A DNA stretch of 64,000 nucleotides from Steinernema hermaphroditum (lineage: Eukaryota; Nematoda; Chromadorea; Rhabditida; Steinernematidae), in the NCBI GenBank assembly GCA_030435675.1, contig CM059624.1:14842769-14906768 (forward strand), in the 5' to 3' direction. Position 1 is the stretch's first letter. Each line of letters begins with the position of its first letter. The notes below the pieces were generated by a model. The model did not search any database. It worked only from the letters and a program-made list of their open reading frames with translations, and was not told the origin of the DNA. Of this stretch, positions 23,683 through 35,000 are shown piece by piece. The position numbers and the translations under genes are program-made.

Positions 23683-24589
23683 TTGGGTTGGAGCATTGAA
23701 AATGGGACACTTGATAAAAATTCATTTTTCTCCTCATGTTTTGACTTGCGGTAAAATTAATTCGTGCGTTGTTTAGTGCAGCGAACTCTCACCCCACACT
23801 ATGATTGGCGACTTATACATTACATTCCTCTTGATGTTGGAGGTCTATTTTATCTTGACGGTCTTTTTTGGTATCTTAAGAAGGCAAACAGCGAAGTAAT
23901 GTAGGGGCTTCCTATGGTATTAATTATGTGATGGACGATGACCACTTTTAACCACAAGCATCCTTTGGTCTTACCTACCGAACGCACCTATCGCTGTGTT
24001 CGTCATGTATCACATCATGAGCAAATCTCGAAAAAAATGCCCTTTTCGGATCATCGGATCGGATCATGTTCTGCTAACTCGAACGTTTCCAATTGGTTAA
24101 GTATCATAACAGACAATGGGGATATGCAGCAGGTAGCGACTATAGCGACCATATAGCGACTCCATGAATTCACTTGTACTTCAGGGAAATAGAGGCCAAA
24201 TGTTTAAACAAACCACACTTCAGGAATGGTGCCTGAGACCTCACATTTTCAAGTTGACCCCGAGAATGAGTCTCTACTTTGAGCTGGGAGATTCCTCTTT
24301 TGCTGTTTATCTAACACTCCCTTAGGGCTATCTTACTGCCATGTGTACTCATCCGTAAAAGGAGACATCAGAGGTGACCACTCAGAATAGGGTACATAGG
24401 TCGAAAATGGGACCACAACATTTTTTGACTTGAAACCCCTTGTATTCTACGAACGAGAGATCTGGCTTTTGCTTGCGAAGTGGCCTGTAGTTTTCCAGTC
24501 TAATGGTAAATACCTTGAAGTGAAATGGTTGAAAAAATGCAAATAAACAATCAGTACAAAAGTGTCCCATTTTCAGTGCTCAAACCTAA
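23683..24589. mobile_element. Tc1/mariner-type inverted-repeat element, 907 bp
   Basis: The left end TTGGGTTGGAGCATTGAAAA, followed by TGGGACACTT, is matched in inverse orientation by the right end ACTGAAAATGGGACACTT (preceded by TTAGGTTTGAGC). About 26 of 30 positions agree. TA dinucleotides flank both ends (23681-23682 and 24590-24591), the Tc1/mariner target-site rule. I see no readable transposase; the longest internal frame is 62 codons and unrecognised. It is probably a non-autonomous or decayed copy. A related, weaker pair of ends is at 36034-36861. Confidence 0.6.
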
Positions 24590-25210
24590 TAGTTTCACCA
24601 GAACACATAGTTCGCTTGAGGTTACTACCCACATGCAGCATGTCTCTACTATCAATTATACTATTTGACTCGCCTAAACGCTCCACTCCGGAGCCAGCTC
24701 GGAATTTGGAATTGTACTGGGCTGCTGTAGCTCGGCCCCGGATCAAGTTGTTGAACCAAGTTTAAAGTTTTTTTGGCCTTCGTAATTCGGTTTTTGAGGT
24801 CTTGGAAGCCCGCTGGCGATAGCTTCGCGATAGCCACACGTCTTTATTTGATATGAATCAGAGACAGCTTGATATCGAAAATAGACAAAACAGACGATGT
24901 ATCGTTGCAGCCGGCTTCGTCCTTGACGTGACGATTCGATAGCAACTTCGCAAGCAGTTTGCGACACTGAAATGAATTTCGATCACAAAAACTCCAGATG
25001 AGTAACGCGTGGCAGCATGCCTTGAGTCGAGTACCAAACGTTCGCTTACACTTGACAGGCATATTACACTCCAAAGGGCTTATTAGTGTGTCATGCATTG
25101 AGACACTAACTTAAGGCCTTTCCTCCTTCACTAGCTTATGCAGTGTACAACATACCACAGATTTTTTTATATTCATCAAATAAAGGCACAACTTTATGAA
25201 AGGAGATGAA
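24590..25210. other. spacer downstream of copy B
   Basis: No gene seen. Near 25180-25215 lies the conserved 3' flank word of the F-box-like family (minus strand TGATTCATCTCCTTTCATAAAG region). Confidence 0.4.
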
Positions 25211-26068
25211 TCATGCAAGGAGACCAACTGCCTCTAGTTTTCCGTTAAAAACAGTGGCCTGTACCTTCTTCTTTGTAGAGGGTACGCTCCAAAAAACAGT
25301 TTTGCATTCGGAGGTCCAGTAGCGAGGTTTAAACGCAAATTCTGGGTAGAGAGATCGCAAATCATCAAAGGGAAATGACGGACTTCCTCTAAGTTCGAAA
25401 ACAGTCAGTTCTCCGGTGAAGAAGCGATCAAACACACAGGTAACGATATCGAAATCCAATGTCAGATTGGTATGAAGGATTCTAAATTTTGGTGACTTCA
25501 CGAAGACTTTGATCAGTCCTTGAAAATCTATCGGCCATATGTTTTCCATTAAACATAATGCTTTCAAATTACCGAATTCGATCTGGCGTCTTATCAACTC
25601 CTGACCCTTATTTCTACAGCTGTAGGCCCATATGCTCGACAGTCCATGGCATTCCTTCAGTCCATCAAGGATGATGTCGCATTGTTTGTGTGGTTGGAAA
25701 GCATCCACGAATACCAATTTGCAGTCACTAGCAATTGATCGAATCATTGGTAGCGTTTTCGTTCGCAAGTGTTCCAGCGTCACTTCCTCTGTTTCGTCGC
25801 TTGGGTACTCACTAAGATCAACAGACTTGATGCGATCGTACTTGACGTCTATCTCGAAAGGACCATCGCTTTGCCAAGAGTCAAGTTTGACGCCGACTTT
25901 AGTGCCTTTCTTGTTCGATTTCAAAGAAACTCGTACTTCGCGACGCCTGTTGAAATGAGTTCCGGCGGTAGAGGACCAGTATCCCGAGATGCGTTTAAGA
26001 CGTCCGATGTCTGCGATGGAGATTCGATGGATGACATCGTCGTAGAAGTCGAGAGGTAGGGCGTTCAT
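25211..26068 (-). CDS. F-box-like family protein, copy B
   Basis: Intronless, 285 codons, minus strand. It opens MNALPLDFYDDVIHRISIAD with SGYWSSTAGTH, the F-box-like N-terminus of the family. Family landmarks follow: ELIRRQIEFGNLKALCL, IDFQGLIKVFVKSPKF, CVFDRFFTGEL, SLYPEFAFKPRYW. Compared with copy A it is shorter in the middle and at the LYIR-like segment. The region after the stop shares TGATTCATCTCC-type sequence with copies D, F and G. Molecular role unknown; substrate adaptor in an SCF ubiquitin ligase is only an inference from the F-box-like start. No disrupting mutation seen. Confidence 0.75.
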   Translation of the reverse strand: MNALPLDFYDDVIHRISIADIGRLKRISGYWSSTAGTHFNRRREVRVSLKSNKKGTKVGVKLDSWQSDGPFEIDVKYDRIKSVDLSEYPSDETEEVTLEHLRTKTLPMIRSIASDCKLVFVDAFQPHKQCDIILDGLKECHGLSSIWAYSCRNKGQELIRRQIEFGNLKALCLMENIWPIDFQGLIKVFVKSPKFRILHTNLTLDFDIVTCVFDRFFTGELTVFELRGSPSFPFDDLRSLYPEFAFKPRYWTSECKTVFWSVPSTKKKVQATVFNGKLEAVGLLA

Positions 26069-26104
26069 AGCTTGTCAGCACTTCGAAAATCGAAGGTCAA
26101 ATTT

Positions 26105-26152
26105 CGCCATTATATAACGAATTTTTAATGCAAAAATGCATCGCAAAGCCAA
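26105..26152 (-). promoter_or_regulatory. shared family promoter module, copy B
   Basis: On the minus strand: CTTTGCGATGCATTTTTGCA, then a TTATATAATGG box. The core is about 70 bp before the ATG of copy B. Confidence 0.6.
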
Positions 26153-26990
26153 CTCGAGTCAAAACACTCGGTGACCGTTTGTAGGGGATCAGTGACCCGG
26201 TTTTCTCCGATCTTCTGCGCTTTCACAAACGGCCGTGTCAGGGCTGGCCACCCAGCTTGGATTCGTTCGCTTAAGCGCTTCACCTTTCCCACATTTTGAG
26301 TTTGAAACATTCAAAGTAGCCCGAACAAATGGTGTTAACTCGCCACGCACTTACGTTGGTGGATTTCCCTCGTTCAACCATTACAAGACGTTAATTGCTA
26401 GCTAGGTTTTATACACATTCGACAGCACCACGTTTTTGAAGCATGAGAAAATTTATTCGGAGTTTCTACGTAAATATGTAACGTAAAGGTAACCAAAAAG
26501 CACATTATGGAGGCTGACAAACTTCAGACTTCGACCATTTGGTCCTTGTCAATTCTGGCGCAGATACGAAGAGAGAGAAGTTTCTTAAGAATCACAAGAA
26601 TAAAAATACAAAGCAGCATAATAGCGAACACAATCATCGCCTCTGCCGACTCTCTAACTATCACTGGTCGGCTCGGAAGCTCTTCATCTCATAAGAAGCT
26701 CAAGCATCCCCTCACTCTCCTTATCCGGAAACGTGCTCGTCGGGGCGAAAACACATTTGCGACTTACAATCTGTTTACGTCCGGTGAAGTAGATAGCCTC
26801 AGCAAAGGATATTTTTATAAATAGAACACCGGAGACGGAGGTTTTTCTTGACGACAAGTCAGTCGATATGCTTGACGTTGACAGTGTTAGGCATCTAGCA
26901 CTCGCATAAATGCTGGGTGTCTTACAAATACCATGCAAGAGTAAACATCATCCATAACCTTATACATGCGAACAGCACAATTTGTGTTTG
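26153..26990. other. spacer, no supported gene
   Basis: Open frames here (up to about 105 codons) match nothing I know. No repeat pairs were identified within the window. Confidence 0.35.
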
Positions 26991-26992
26991 AA

Positions 26993-27063
26993 AACATTTC
27001 AAATGTGACGACATCAGTTTTGCGATGCATAGCTGCATGATGAATTCGACATGTAATAAATTC
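26993..27063 (+). promoter_or_regulatory. orphan copy of the F-box-like family promoter module
   Basis: ACATTTCAAATGTGACGACA, then TCAGTTTTGCGATGCAT, then ACATGTAATAAATTCG reproduces the module found before copy A, including the GTCATGTAAT variant of the second box. No family coding sequence follows within the next 800 bp before the mariner. It is either a relic of a deleted gene copy or an initiator for an unrecognised transcript. Confidence 0.55.
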
Positions 27064-27841
27064 GACGCACACTTTCGGAGACCATTTTTACCCTGAATAA
27101 CAGCAAATACAGAGCTAATAACAGTTAATATAGGGTGAAAACGGTCGCGAAACACGAATAAAACAGACAAAACGCGCGGCGATGCGGAAAAAATATCGAA
27201 AATTGAGCGACAAAGCTATGTCACACTTTAGGGTGGTCACCCTGTACTCATATGTTTCTCCGAAACGCTGTCGCTGTCGCTCAGGCCATCGCTCTGCTGT
27301 CACCCTTCCTCACTTGTACTGCTTGGACCATCCTTATATGCATTTCCGACTGGTTAAAGAGGACAGCAGGTGACGGAAGGTCAGTGGATAACGCATAAAG
27401 CAAAATAGGTCTAAAGCTGGCCAATTGTGTTATGCGATTGTCTTACGAACTGAAATTCGATGTCAGGCGACCGTAATGCGTTTTTAGAAAAAAGGGCTCG
27501 GGAATCTTGCGTTTGAGTAACAGGATGGTGAAACACATGTGTAGCTAAACGCAACTGTTAAATACTAACTTCCAGATGTTAGCTTTTTTGGGAATTGGGA
27601 TACATATCGTCTTCGGGGATTGTTTATTTTCGATAGCTGATTCACTGCGCCAAAAAAGAAACACCAACCCAGTTGCGGCTGTTCCGGCTTCCAGAGGGAA
27701 TTGGGACACCCGGGAGCCGTAGTCTATGAATGAGTTTCAATGACCCCCACGTGTGCTCTGAAGCGCCTCACCACCAACCTCATTGAGAAGCCAGAAATTC
27801 AACCAAGAAACGTTCTTTGTTTTGGTTTAGTCACTAACATA
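27064..27841. other. spacer between orphan promoter and mariner
   Basis: No recognisable gene. A short frame at 27182-27373 starts about 160 bp after the orphan promoter core but has no resemblance to the F-box-like family. Confidence 0.35.
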
Positions 27842-28668
27842 TTGGGTTGGAGCATAAGTTCGTGCGCTTTTTTTAAATCTGCCACTTTTATTTCATTTTT
27901 TTGTTGTGCCGCGGATTGTAACATATCATTTGAAAAAGCTATCTCTGCTCTACAAGAGCGTGGTAATACTTTTTAATTTATAGCCACGCTGTGTTTGAAA
28001 TTCAAGATATTCAGATGCAAGTTCCAGGGGGAAAAAGCACCATTTGCGGCACGTGATTTTTTTCTCCTTCCGTCGAGGTCAAAATGCGACGGAAGCTGCT
28101 CGGGGCATGTATCGCTTTTTGTACAGGATTGTCAGAGACGATGAGAAGTGGTGCCTGTATGTCACTAAAAGGGAAACAATGGGTCGCTCCAGAAAAGAAA
28201 AAGTGCTACCGCGAGTGTTAAAAAGTGTTCTGCATGACGGGATTGTGAAAGTTTGCTACAATGGGAAATGCTGCAGCGGAACAAGACGGTCGACCAAAAC
28301 TTGCACATCGCCCAGCTTCATCGTTTGAATCCAACACAAGAGCTCGAATCATAAAGTACAAGTCATTCTCATGCATGCGAGCACCCACCCGCAAATTGTA
28401 AAAGTCGTCCATTCCACCCTCCAAGAGCTGAACTGGGAGATTCGTCCACACCCACCGTATTCTTCCAACTTAGCACTAACGGATTATGATCTGGTCCGCT
28501 CGCTGTCAAACCATAAGAGACCAGGATTCGATCAACCGGCGGACCGGTGGGAGCAGGTCGTGGACAACATCGGTGAATGCATTGTTGATTAATGTCTTGT
28601 TATTATTGTTGCATAAAAGTTCTTTTTTCAATCGACAAAAAAGCGTACGAACTTATGCTCCAATCCAA
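27842..28668 (+). mobile_element. mariner element, internally deleted and decayed
   Basis: The terminal inverted repeats TTGGGTTGGAGCATAAGTTC (left) and GAACTTATGCTCCAATCCAA (right) are flanked by TA on each side (27840-27841, 28669-28670). Inside, on the plus strand, mariner transposase pieces are readable: FRRGQNATEAARG (N-terminal domain), DDEKWCLYV (start of the catalytic domain) and later VVHSTLQELNWE with HPPYSSNLALTDYDL. The last piece holds the third aspartate of the D,D34D triad. At 827 bp it is well below the usual 1.25-1.3 kb. The helix-turn-helix to catalytic linker is missing and frames are broken, so it cannot encode an active transposase. Confidence 0.85.
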
Positions 28669-28670
28669 TA

Positions 28671-29044
28671 CAAAATGCTGCATTTTTTAATCGTTGAGGT
28701 AACTGGGTTGTTAATCACTCCATCAACGGTGCTGACTTGCGTTTATTTATCAGTACAAGTATGCCTTTCACCTTTCACCTTTCGATTGATTGATTGACCC
28801 TTTTTCCACGGTTGTGCAATCAACTTCAAACCTGTTTGCTCTCTGACTCATCGGCAGCATAAACATCCGTTCGTCGTGGTGATGCAGCTGGTTGAGTCAG
28901 GGTGGCGTTATCATTTAAAAAATTGTTTTTGCTCTTCTAGTCGGTCTAACTATCATCAGTCCTCTATCGGTCACCTTAGCTCCGAGCACTCATTAGCTGC
29001 AATTTCGGAATTCGGCTGTTCATCGCCACTGTTTCAGATCTAAT
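28671..29044. other. spacer upstream of the ABCA gene
   Basis: About 375 bp without a recognised feature, presumably containing the ABCA promoter. A short (CCTTTCA)n run is at 28765-28785. Confidence 0.4.
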
Positions 29045-32000
29045 ATGCGGCGCCATCTTCGGCAGCTAGTGCTGCTGATGTACAAAAACTTTCTCGTAAT
29101 GTGGAGGCTCCGACTATATACGCTTTTTGAACTTGGCCTACCACTTCTGGCCCTTCCAGCGATCCTGATTACTCTGCCGGTTAGCTAGGCGTCGAATCAT
29201 TGCTTAGTACCTGAAATTTTAGAACATTCATGACACCTCTACACGCGCACGAAGCTTCGATCCCGTACCGGTTTATGGTGGCTTTGGCGACATCTTTCAG
29301 TCCATCGCTGGAAATGACCAAATTGCGAAGCGGGCGTGTGGGAAAGTGCCGGAAAATCGCAATTTAACTGTATTATACTAGTACGTTCCAACATATTATT
29401 CATGTACATCATCGATATCTTGTAGCTCAACGCTCAAAGACGCTGAAGTTCTAATGAATAAGTTCTCGGCGCGCTATGTGAATCCGTACACAAGTGCGTC
29501 GTTCTTCCCTCTGCAGAAGGTTGACTCAATCGAGGAAATGAAGGAGATTTTGAAGAACGATTCAGTCAAAATCTGCTCGCGTTATTTTGGTAAGTACACT
29601 TGTCCTTGTCGTTGCCAGCACCTTCTGTATGCCCAGAGATGGTCAAGAGCACAACTTTATGACCGGCTGAGTTGATCTTGGATCAGTCGTTCAGTCAATC
29701 CGTCAGAGAAACTGTGTGACGGATCAGCCGTTCCATCCGGCTGGAACCCACCTCCACAGTAAGGCATACAGTACATTTCAAAATATCGCCTCTTTTTATA
29801 ACAGAACATCCAATGGTTTATTATTGTGTAAGGGCATAGACTGTTATTGACGCGTCTACCCTAAAAGATAAGACATAATATTTTTGCGATTCAACAACCT
29901 CCCTTTTTCTGTTCTATTTTCCAAAACATCACAATTACAAAATAAATTACAAATTCCAAACCGGGCACTCAGAGAGCGACCGGAGGGACCGACCGCTCTC
30001 CACCGCGACACGAGTGAGAGTCCCTGACGAACTGGCGCATATTTATTATTTTTTATCAAATAAATGGAACACTTCCTATGTTTTGCTTCATAGTACTCCA
30101 ATATGTGTTTCTGCATTGCAGGGGGGATTGAGATCACAACTCTCAACTCAACACATCCTGTGGCATTCCACTATCGCATACAAATGTCGTCATTCTTCGG
30201 GCAATGGAACCTCAACGATAACTGGGACCAGATCGTCTTCACACGACCTACAGACCTCTCACCTATTCCGCCACAGCCTCTCTATTGGAGCTCTGGGATA
30301 CTTTCGGTACAACGTGCTCTGGACAAGGCGTTCTTAACGGTACACAGTTCGAGATTAAATAAATTGATGTCGGAGTTTAGATGACAAATAGATCCATCGA
30401 TTATGAGCTCAAGCTCCAGAGGGCTCCGACTCCAGCCTATCACAACGCGGCCCACATCGCTGTTCTGTCCTCCTTCTACAGATTCGGCTTCTTGCTTATC
30501 GTGGTGGTTATCCAGACGGCTTCTGAGGTGCTGACCGAGAAGGAGTCAGGCATGAAGGCATATCTAGCAGTCATGGGCCTCCGACCCTTCATTTTCAGCT
30601 TCTCTCATTGGCTCATGGGCTTTCTCAAAGCTGTCCTTCCCTTAGTGGTGTCTATTGCCCCAGTTCTGTCACATATGGAGGTGCACCATCATCTAATGCA
30701 TTCAATTCTCTTGCTATTTTAGGTAATCAAGGCAGTCCTGATTGCCGCCTATGTGATCATCTATGCAGCCTCAATTGCCTCCTTCTCCCTTCTAATGTCC
30801 TCCATCTTGCGATCGTCATCAGCAGTGAACAAGATCGTATTGCTCATCTGGTCTCTGACCGTCGTCATGTGTGATTGGGACATTCCTGTCTCTGATGCGG
30901 TACTGGCACTGAATCCGACAAAAGCGTTCTACTTTGCGATCGATGCTTTTGTGACCAGCGAAAGGATTGGCATGTTTATAGGCTAATGATTTTAACCTTT
31001 ACGGGTTTGTTTAGGAGCTCCTTCATTGCCGTTCACTTTCAAATCGTATTTCGGCCTGGTCATGCTCCTAGTCGACATTCTGTGGATGACGCTGGTCACC
31101 ATCTATATGGAGAACGTATTTCCTTTTGGAGATGCACAACGTAAATCGGCTCTCTTCTTCGTTGAGGTAAGTCGGTTTTATTATCCCCCCTAAGTCCATG
31201 GAGCTTCGAACGCGATTAACCAAGAAAAGTGACCCACACAACAATCTTTCCTCTCCACTGAAGATCAGATCACTAAAGTGAAAGGGTGCTTTTCACTCTT
31301 TTTTTACCCCCTGGACTATCTCAGTGTACGTCAGTCCCAGCGTGCGGTAACCTCCTTCAAATGGTAGCGAAGACGCGAAGTGTTCGAATGCGTTCTCGCT
31401 ATGGACCTCACGTAGCGGTAGTTTGGTCAAAGACGAAATAATCGTCGTAAATTCCCATGATGCGGCGAGGGGAAATTCGACGAGTAAACGAAAGAAAAGA
31501 GACGAGAAGAAAACTCAAAACGCTTCACAGGGCTCGGACAGCGATAGTACCTTAATCTCTCGCGTGCCCCTCAGCGCGATCGTGGCGGGACCAGTGTACT
31601 CCTCCTGATTACTATGTTTTCAACTGCCTTCTACCTACAAATTTAGGCTGTGGGCAAGCGAGCTTTTTTTCTTGAAACCTCTCGATTTCACCTGAGAAAT
31701 ATGGTCGGTATAATTTCATTGGGTTTGCAAGGTCCTCGTGGTGGGACCAGCAAAATACTTCTTTTACAATGGATATTGCAGACTTTCCATCTTGTTTCGT
31801 TGATTTTGTGCGATCTAGGACGTTTTGCAAAAATTCCTACTATGAGCTATGGCTCATATCTCAATACTCACTGCTCGCGTCGAAATTAAGCGTTTCATAA
31901 AACACACTGTCAGCATAAACCACTACAGCACGCGGGTTATTCATCACTGTCACTATTATTAGAGTCACTTGTACTACCATCTGCGTACCTCTGCACTGTA

Positions 32001-35000
32001 GCGCTTGTTAAGAGCGCCATCGTTGCATCATTGAAGCTTGAGATTGAAACTACTAGTAAAATTCAAGCGTTCGATCCTAGCGGTGGGAGCTTGTAGTAAT
32101 ATCGGTTTTTTCCACATTCCAGGCTCCTTTTGTCGGCTCTAAAAGGCCTAATAGCTGAGGCAGCGCGTATGTTTCAAGCTCAAAAGGCGCCTCAGATCAC
32201 ACTAGATGGCACTAAAACCATAATCGCTTAATAACTCCACGCATGCGCGGCCAAATTGGACAATCTAGGGCTCGTTCGAACAAGCAAGTTCTCCTCTACA
32301 AAATCATTGTATACTGTGCGAACTTCGTTGGTATACGGTATTGCCCCCTCCCCCGCTGATGGGTCCCGTGCCCAAGTGTCTGCACACGTATGCATAATTA
32401 CATTCTCTATTGTCTATTTTCGATGACAAGCAAGGCTTAATGCCTGTTACATGTGACGCCATCTGATTTGCGACGCATTCGCGCATCAAATATTAACCAT
32501 ATAAGGGAATCACTCCGTATTGGCACAGCTCTTGAACTATGAACTCCCTACCTCTGGACTTCTACGACGAAGTCATCCATCCACTCTGTAAATCTGACAT
32601 CAAAAGTCTTAAGCTCACCTCAGGATACTGGTCATCTACAGCCGAAATCCATTTCGACAGGCGTCGCGAACTAGATGTTATGTTGAACACGAGCAGCGAA
32701 GTCACTAAAGTTAGCGTTGAGCTTTATTCTTATGGACGTGAAGTTCCGTTCGAGATAGACTACAAATACGACCGGATCAGGCTCATTTACTCTGATTTTC
32801 TAATGTATCTAGACGAAACAGTTGGAGAGACACTGGATCGATTCCAGGAGAAGACGGTACCGATAATTCGGTCCCTCGCGATCGGGTGTACTTTTCGCAT
32901 TACTAGGGGTGAATCCTACCCACACAATGTACGCGACGCCATTTTTGATGGGCTAATGGAATGCAGTGGCCTGTCAAAAATCATAGTCCGCAACTATGGA
33001 CGAAAGTGTCACGAGTTCGTAAGACGCCAGATCGAATTCGGTAATTTAAAAAGCCTGGATTTATCTTACAGCACTGCATGGCCAGCGGACATCCAAGACT
33101 TGATAAAAGTCTTCGTGAAATCACCAAAATTCTGGCAACTTAATATACGAAATTCCAATCTGAGATTGGACTTCGACATGGTGACTTGTGTGTTCGATCG
33201 CTTCTTCAGAGAAGAACTGATTGATTTCCATCTTGAAGGAAGTCCCTCATTTATTTTCAATGATCTGAGATCTCTCTACCCGCAGTTCGCGGTCAATTTT
33301 CCCTATCTATGGCCATCCGCCGTTTGGAGGGCACCCCTGAGTGAACGGAAGTTAGAGGTCACCATTCATCAGGGTGCAGAAATAATGGTATTGCGTTGTT
33401 AATTCCACCACACCTGCTGATATCTTCTTCTATAATCCTTCTCGTTCATTTGACAAAAATGATAAATGATCACATAGATCACTTAACTGCTCGTCTGCGC
33501 TCTCTCGTACGAACGCAAACAGATGGTAACGATCGCGTGGAATATATAGTCAGATAAAGAAATTCTTGAAAAAACGGCAAATACTCCTGCCACGCCCTAT
33601 AAATGCTGCATTTCTCACGAAACTCTTGCAAAATACACCTTGCACACTCAATTGGTAACCGAAAGAACTGTTACTGTTTCAGTGGTTATGGAGGCGAAAA
33701 GGAAAGACTACCGACCACTACAGTAGACTTGAAGAGAGCGACGAATCTGAAGGGATTATCGAACCAGAGCCTCATATTGGCGAAGCAGATATCCATATCG
33801 AAGAGTTGACTAAAGTGTGGAATGATGGTGGCGAACACGCCGTCGATAGGCTCAATCTGAAAGCCTATCGAGGACAGGTAATTTGCGATGTTCTGGAGAA
33901 ATCTTCGTGTAATTGACCCATAGGTAACAGCTCTTCTTGGCCACAACGGCGCCGGCAAATCGACCACATTCTCCATAATATCCGGCATGACATCGCCTTC
34001 AAGCGGCACAGTGAGGATCTGCGGCCACAACATCGCATCTGATCTGGACTCCTGTCGCGAAGCCATCGGGTACTGTCCCCAAACAAATCCTCTCTTCAAC
34101 TATCTGACGGTGAAAGAGCATCTCCGCTTCTTCCAGAGCTTGAAGCAGGCTAGCGATGGGGAACATGGCGTACAACACGTTCTAAATGAAGTGCAGCTGG
34201 TAGACAAGAGAAACGAACTGGCAAAGAACCTTAGTGGAGGGATGAAGCGTAAACTGTGCGTTGGAATGGCGCTAGTTGGCGGCAGCAGGGTCATCCTGCT
34301 CGATGAGCCTACGGCGGGCATGGATCCATCGGCTAGGCAGAACATTACCGATATACTGAACAAAAACAAAAGGGATAGAACATTCCTTCTTACTACTCAC
34401 TACATGGACGAAGCCGACCGTCTTGGTGATAGGATCGCCATAATGGTCAAAGGTTGGCTAGCGTGTCTCGGATCGCCGGACTTCCTCAAGCACCGCTTTG
34501 GAGCTGGCTATTTGTTATCGGTCGACTGTTCTGCTAAAAGTGCCGCCAAAATCATCGATATCGTCCAGAGTCATGTTTCCACCGCCACGGTGGAGAGACA
34601 GGGAGGAGATCAGCTTGAAATGCTGCTGCATTTTAAGGACTTGACTGAGTCAAGATCGCATGGAAGGTCTGGAGAGTAGTCCAGAAGAAAATGAAGAAAA
34701 TACGATTTCAGATTTATCCGCTTGTTCGAGGAACTGGAGACCAAGAAAAGCGTCAAATCCTTTGGACTATCTCTGAATTCAATGGAAACAATCTTTCTGA
34801 AGTAAGTGAAGCCAACGGATATGGCCCTAAATGTAGCAAATAGGACCATGATAACCTCACTTTCAGAGTGAACGAGCTAGCGCAACCGTCTCAAGGAGAC
34901 GCCCAGGAGTTAGCTGAACGACAGGCAGCGCTTCTGTTCGATAACGGTAATCCTCGTCCTATCTCCTAGTCCTCTATATATAAACGGAGAACCGACGGGT

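Noticed and set aside
30974..31014. Ordinary 41-bp GT-AG intron between ABCA exons 6 and 7
   Set aside because: Size fits, but it shifts the reading frame away from the clear transmembrane sequence of exon 7.
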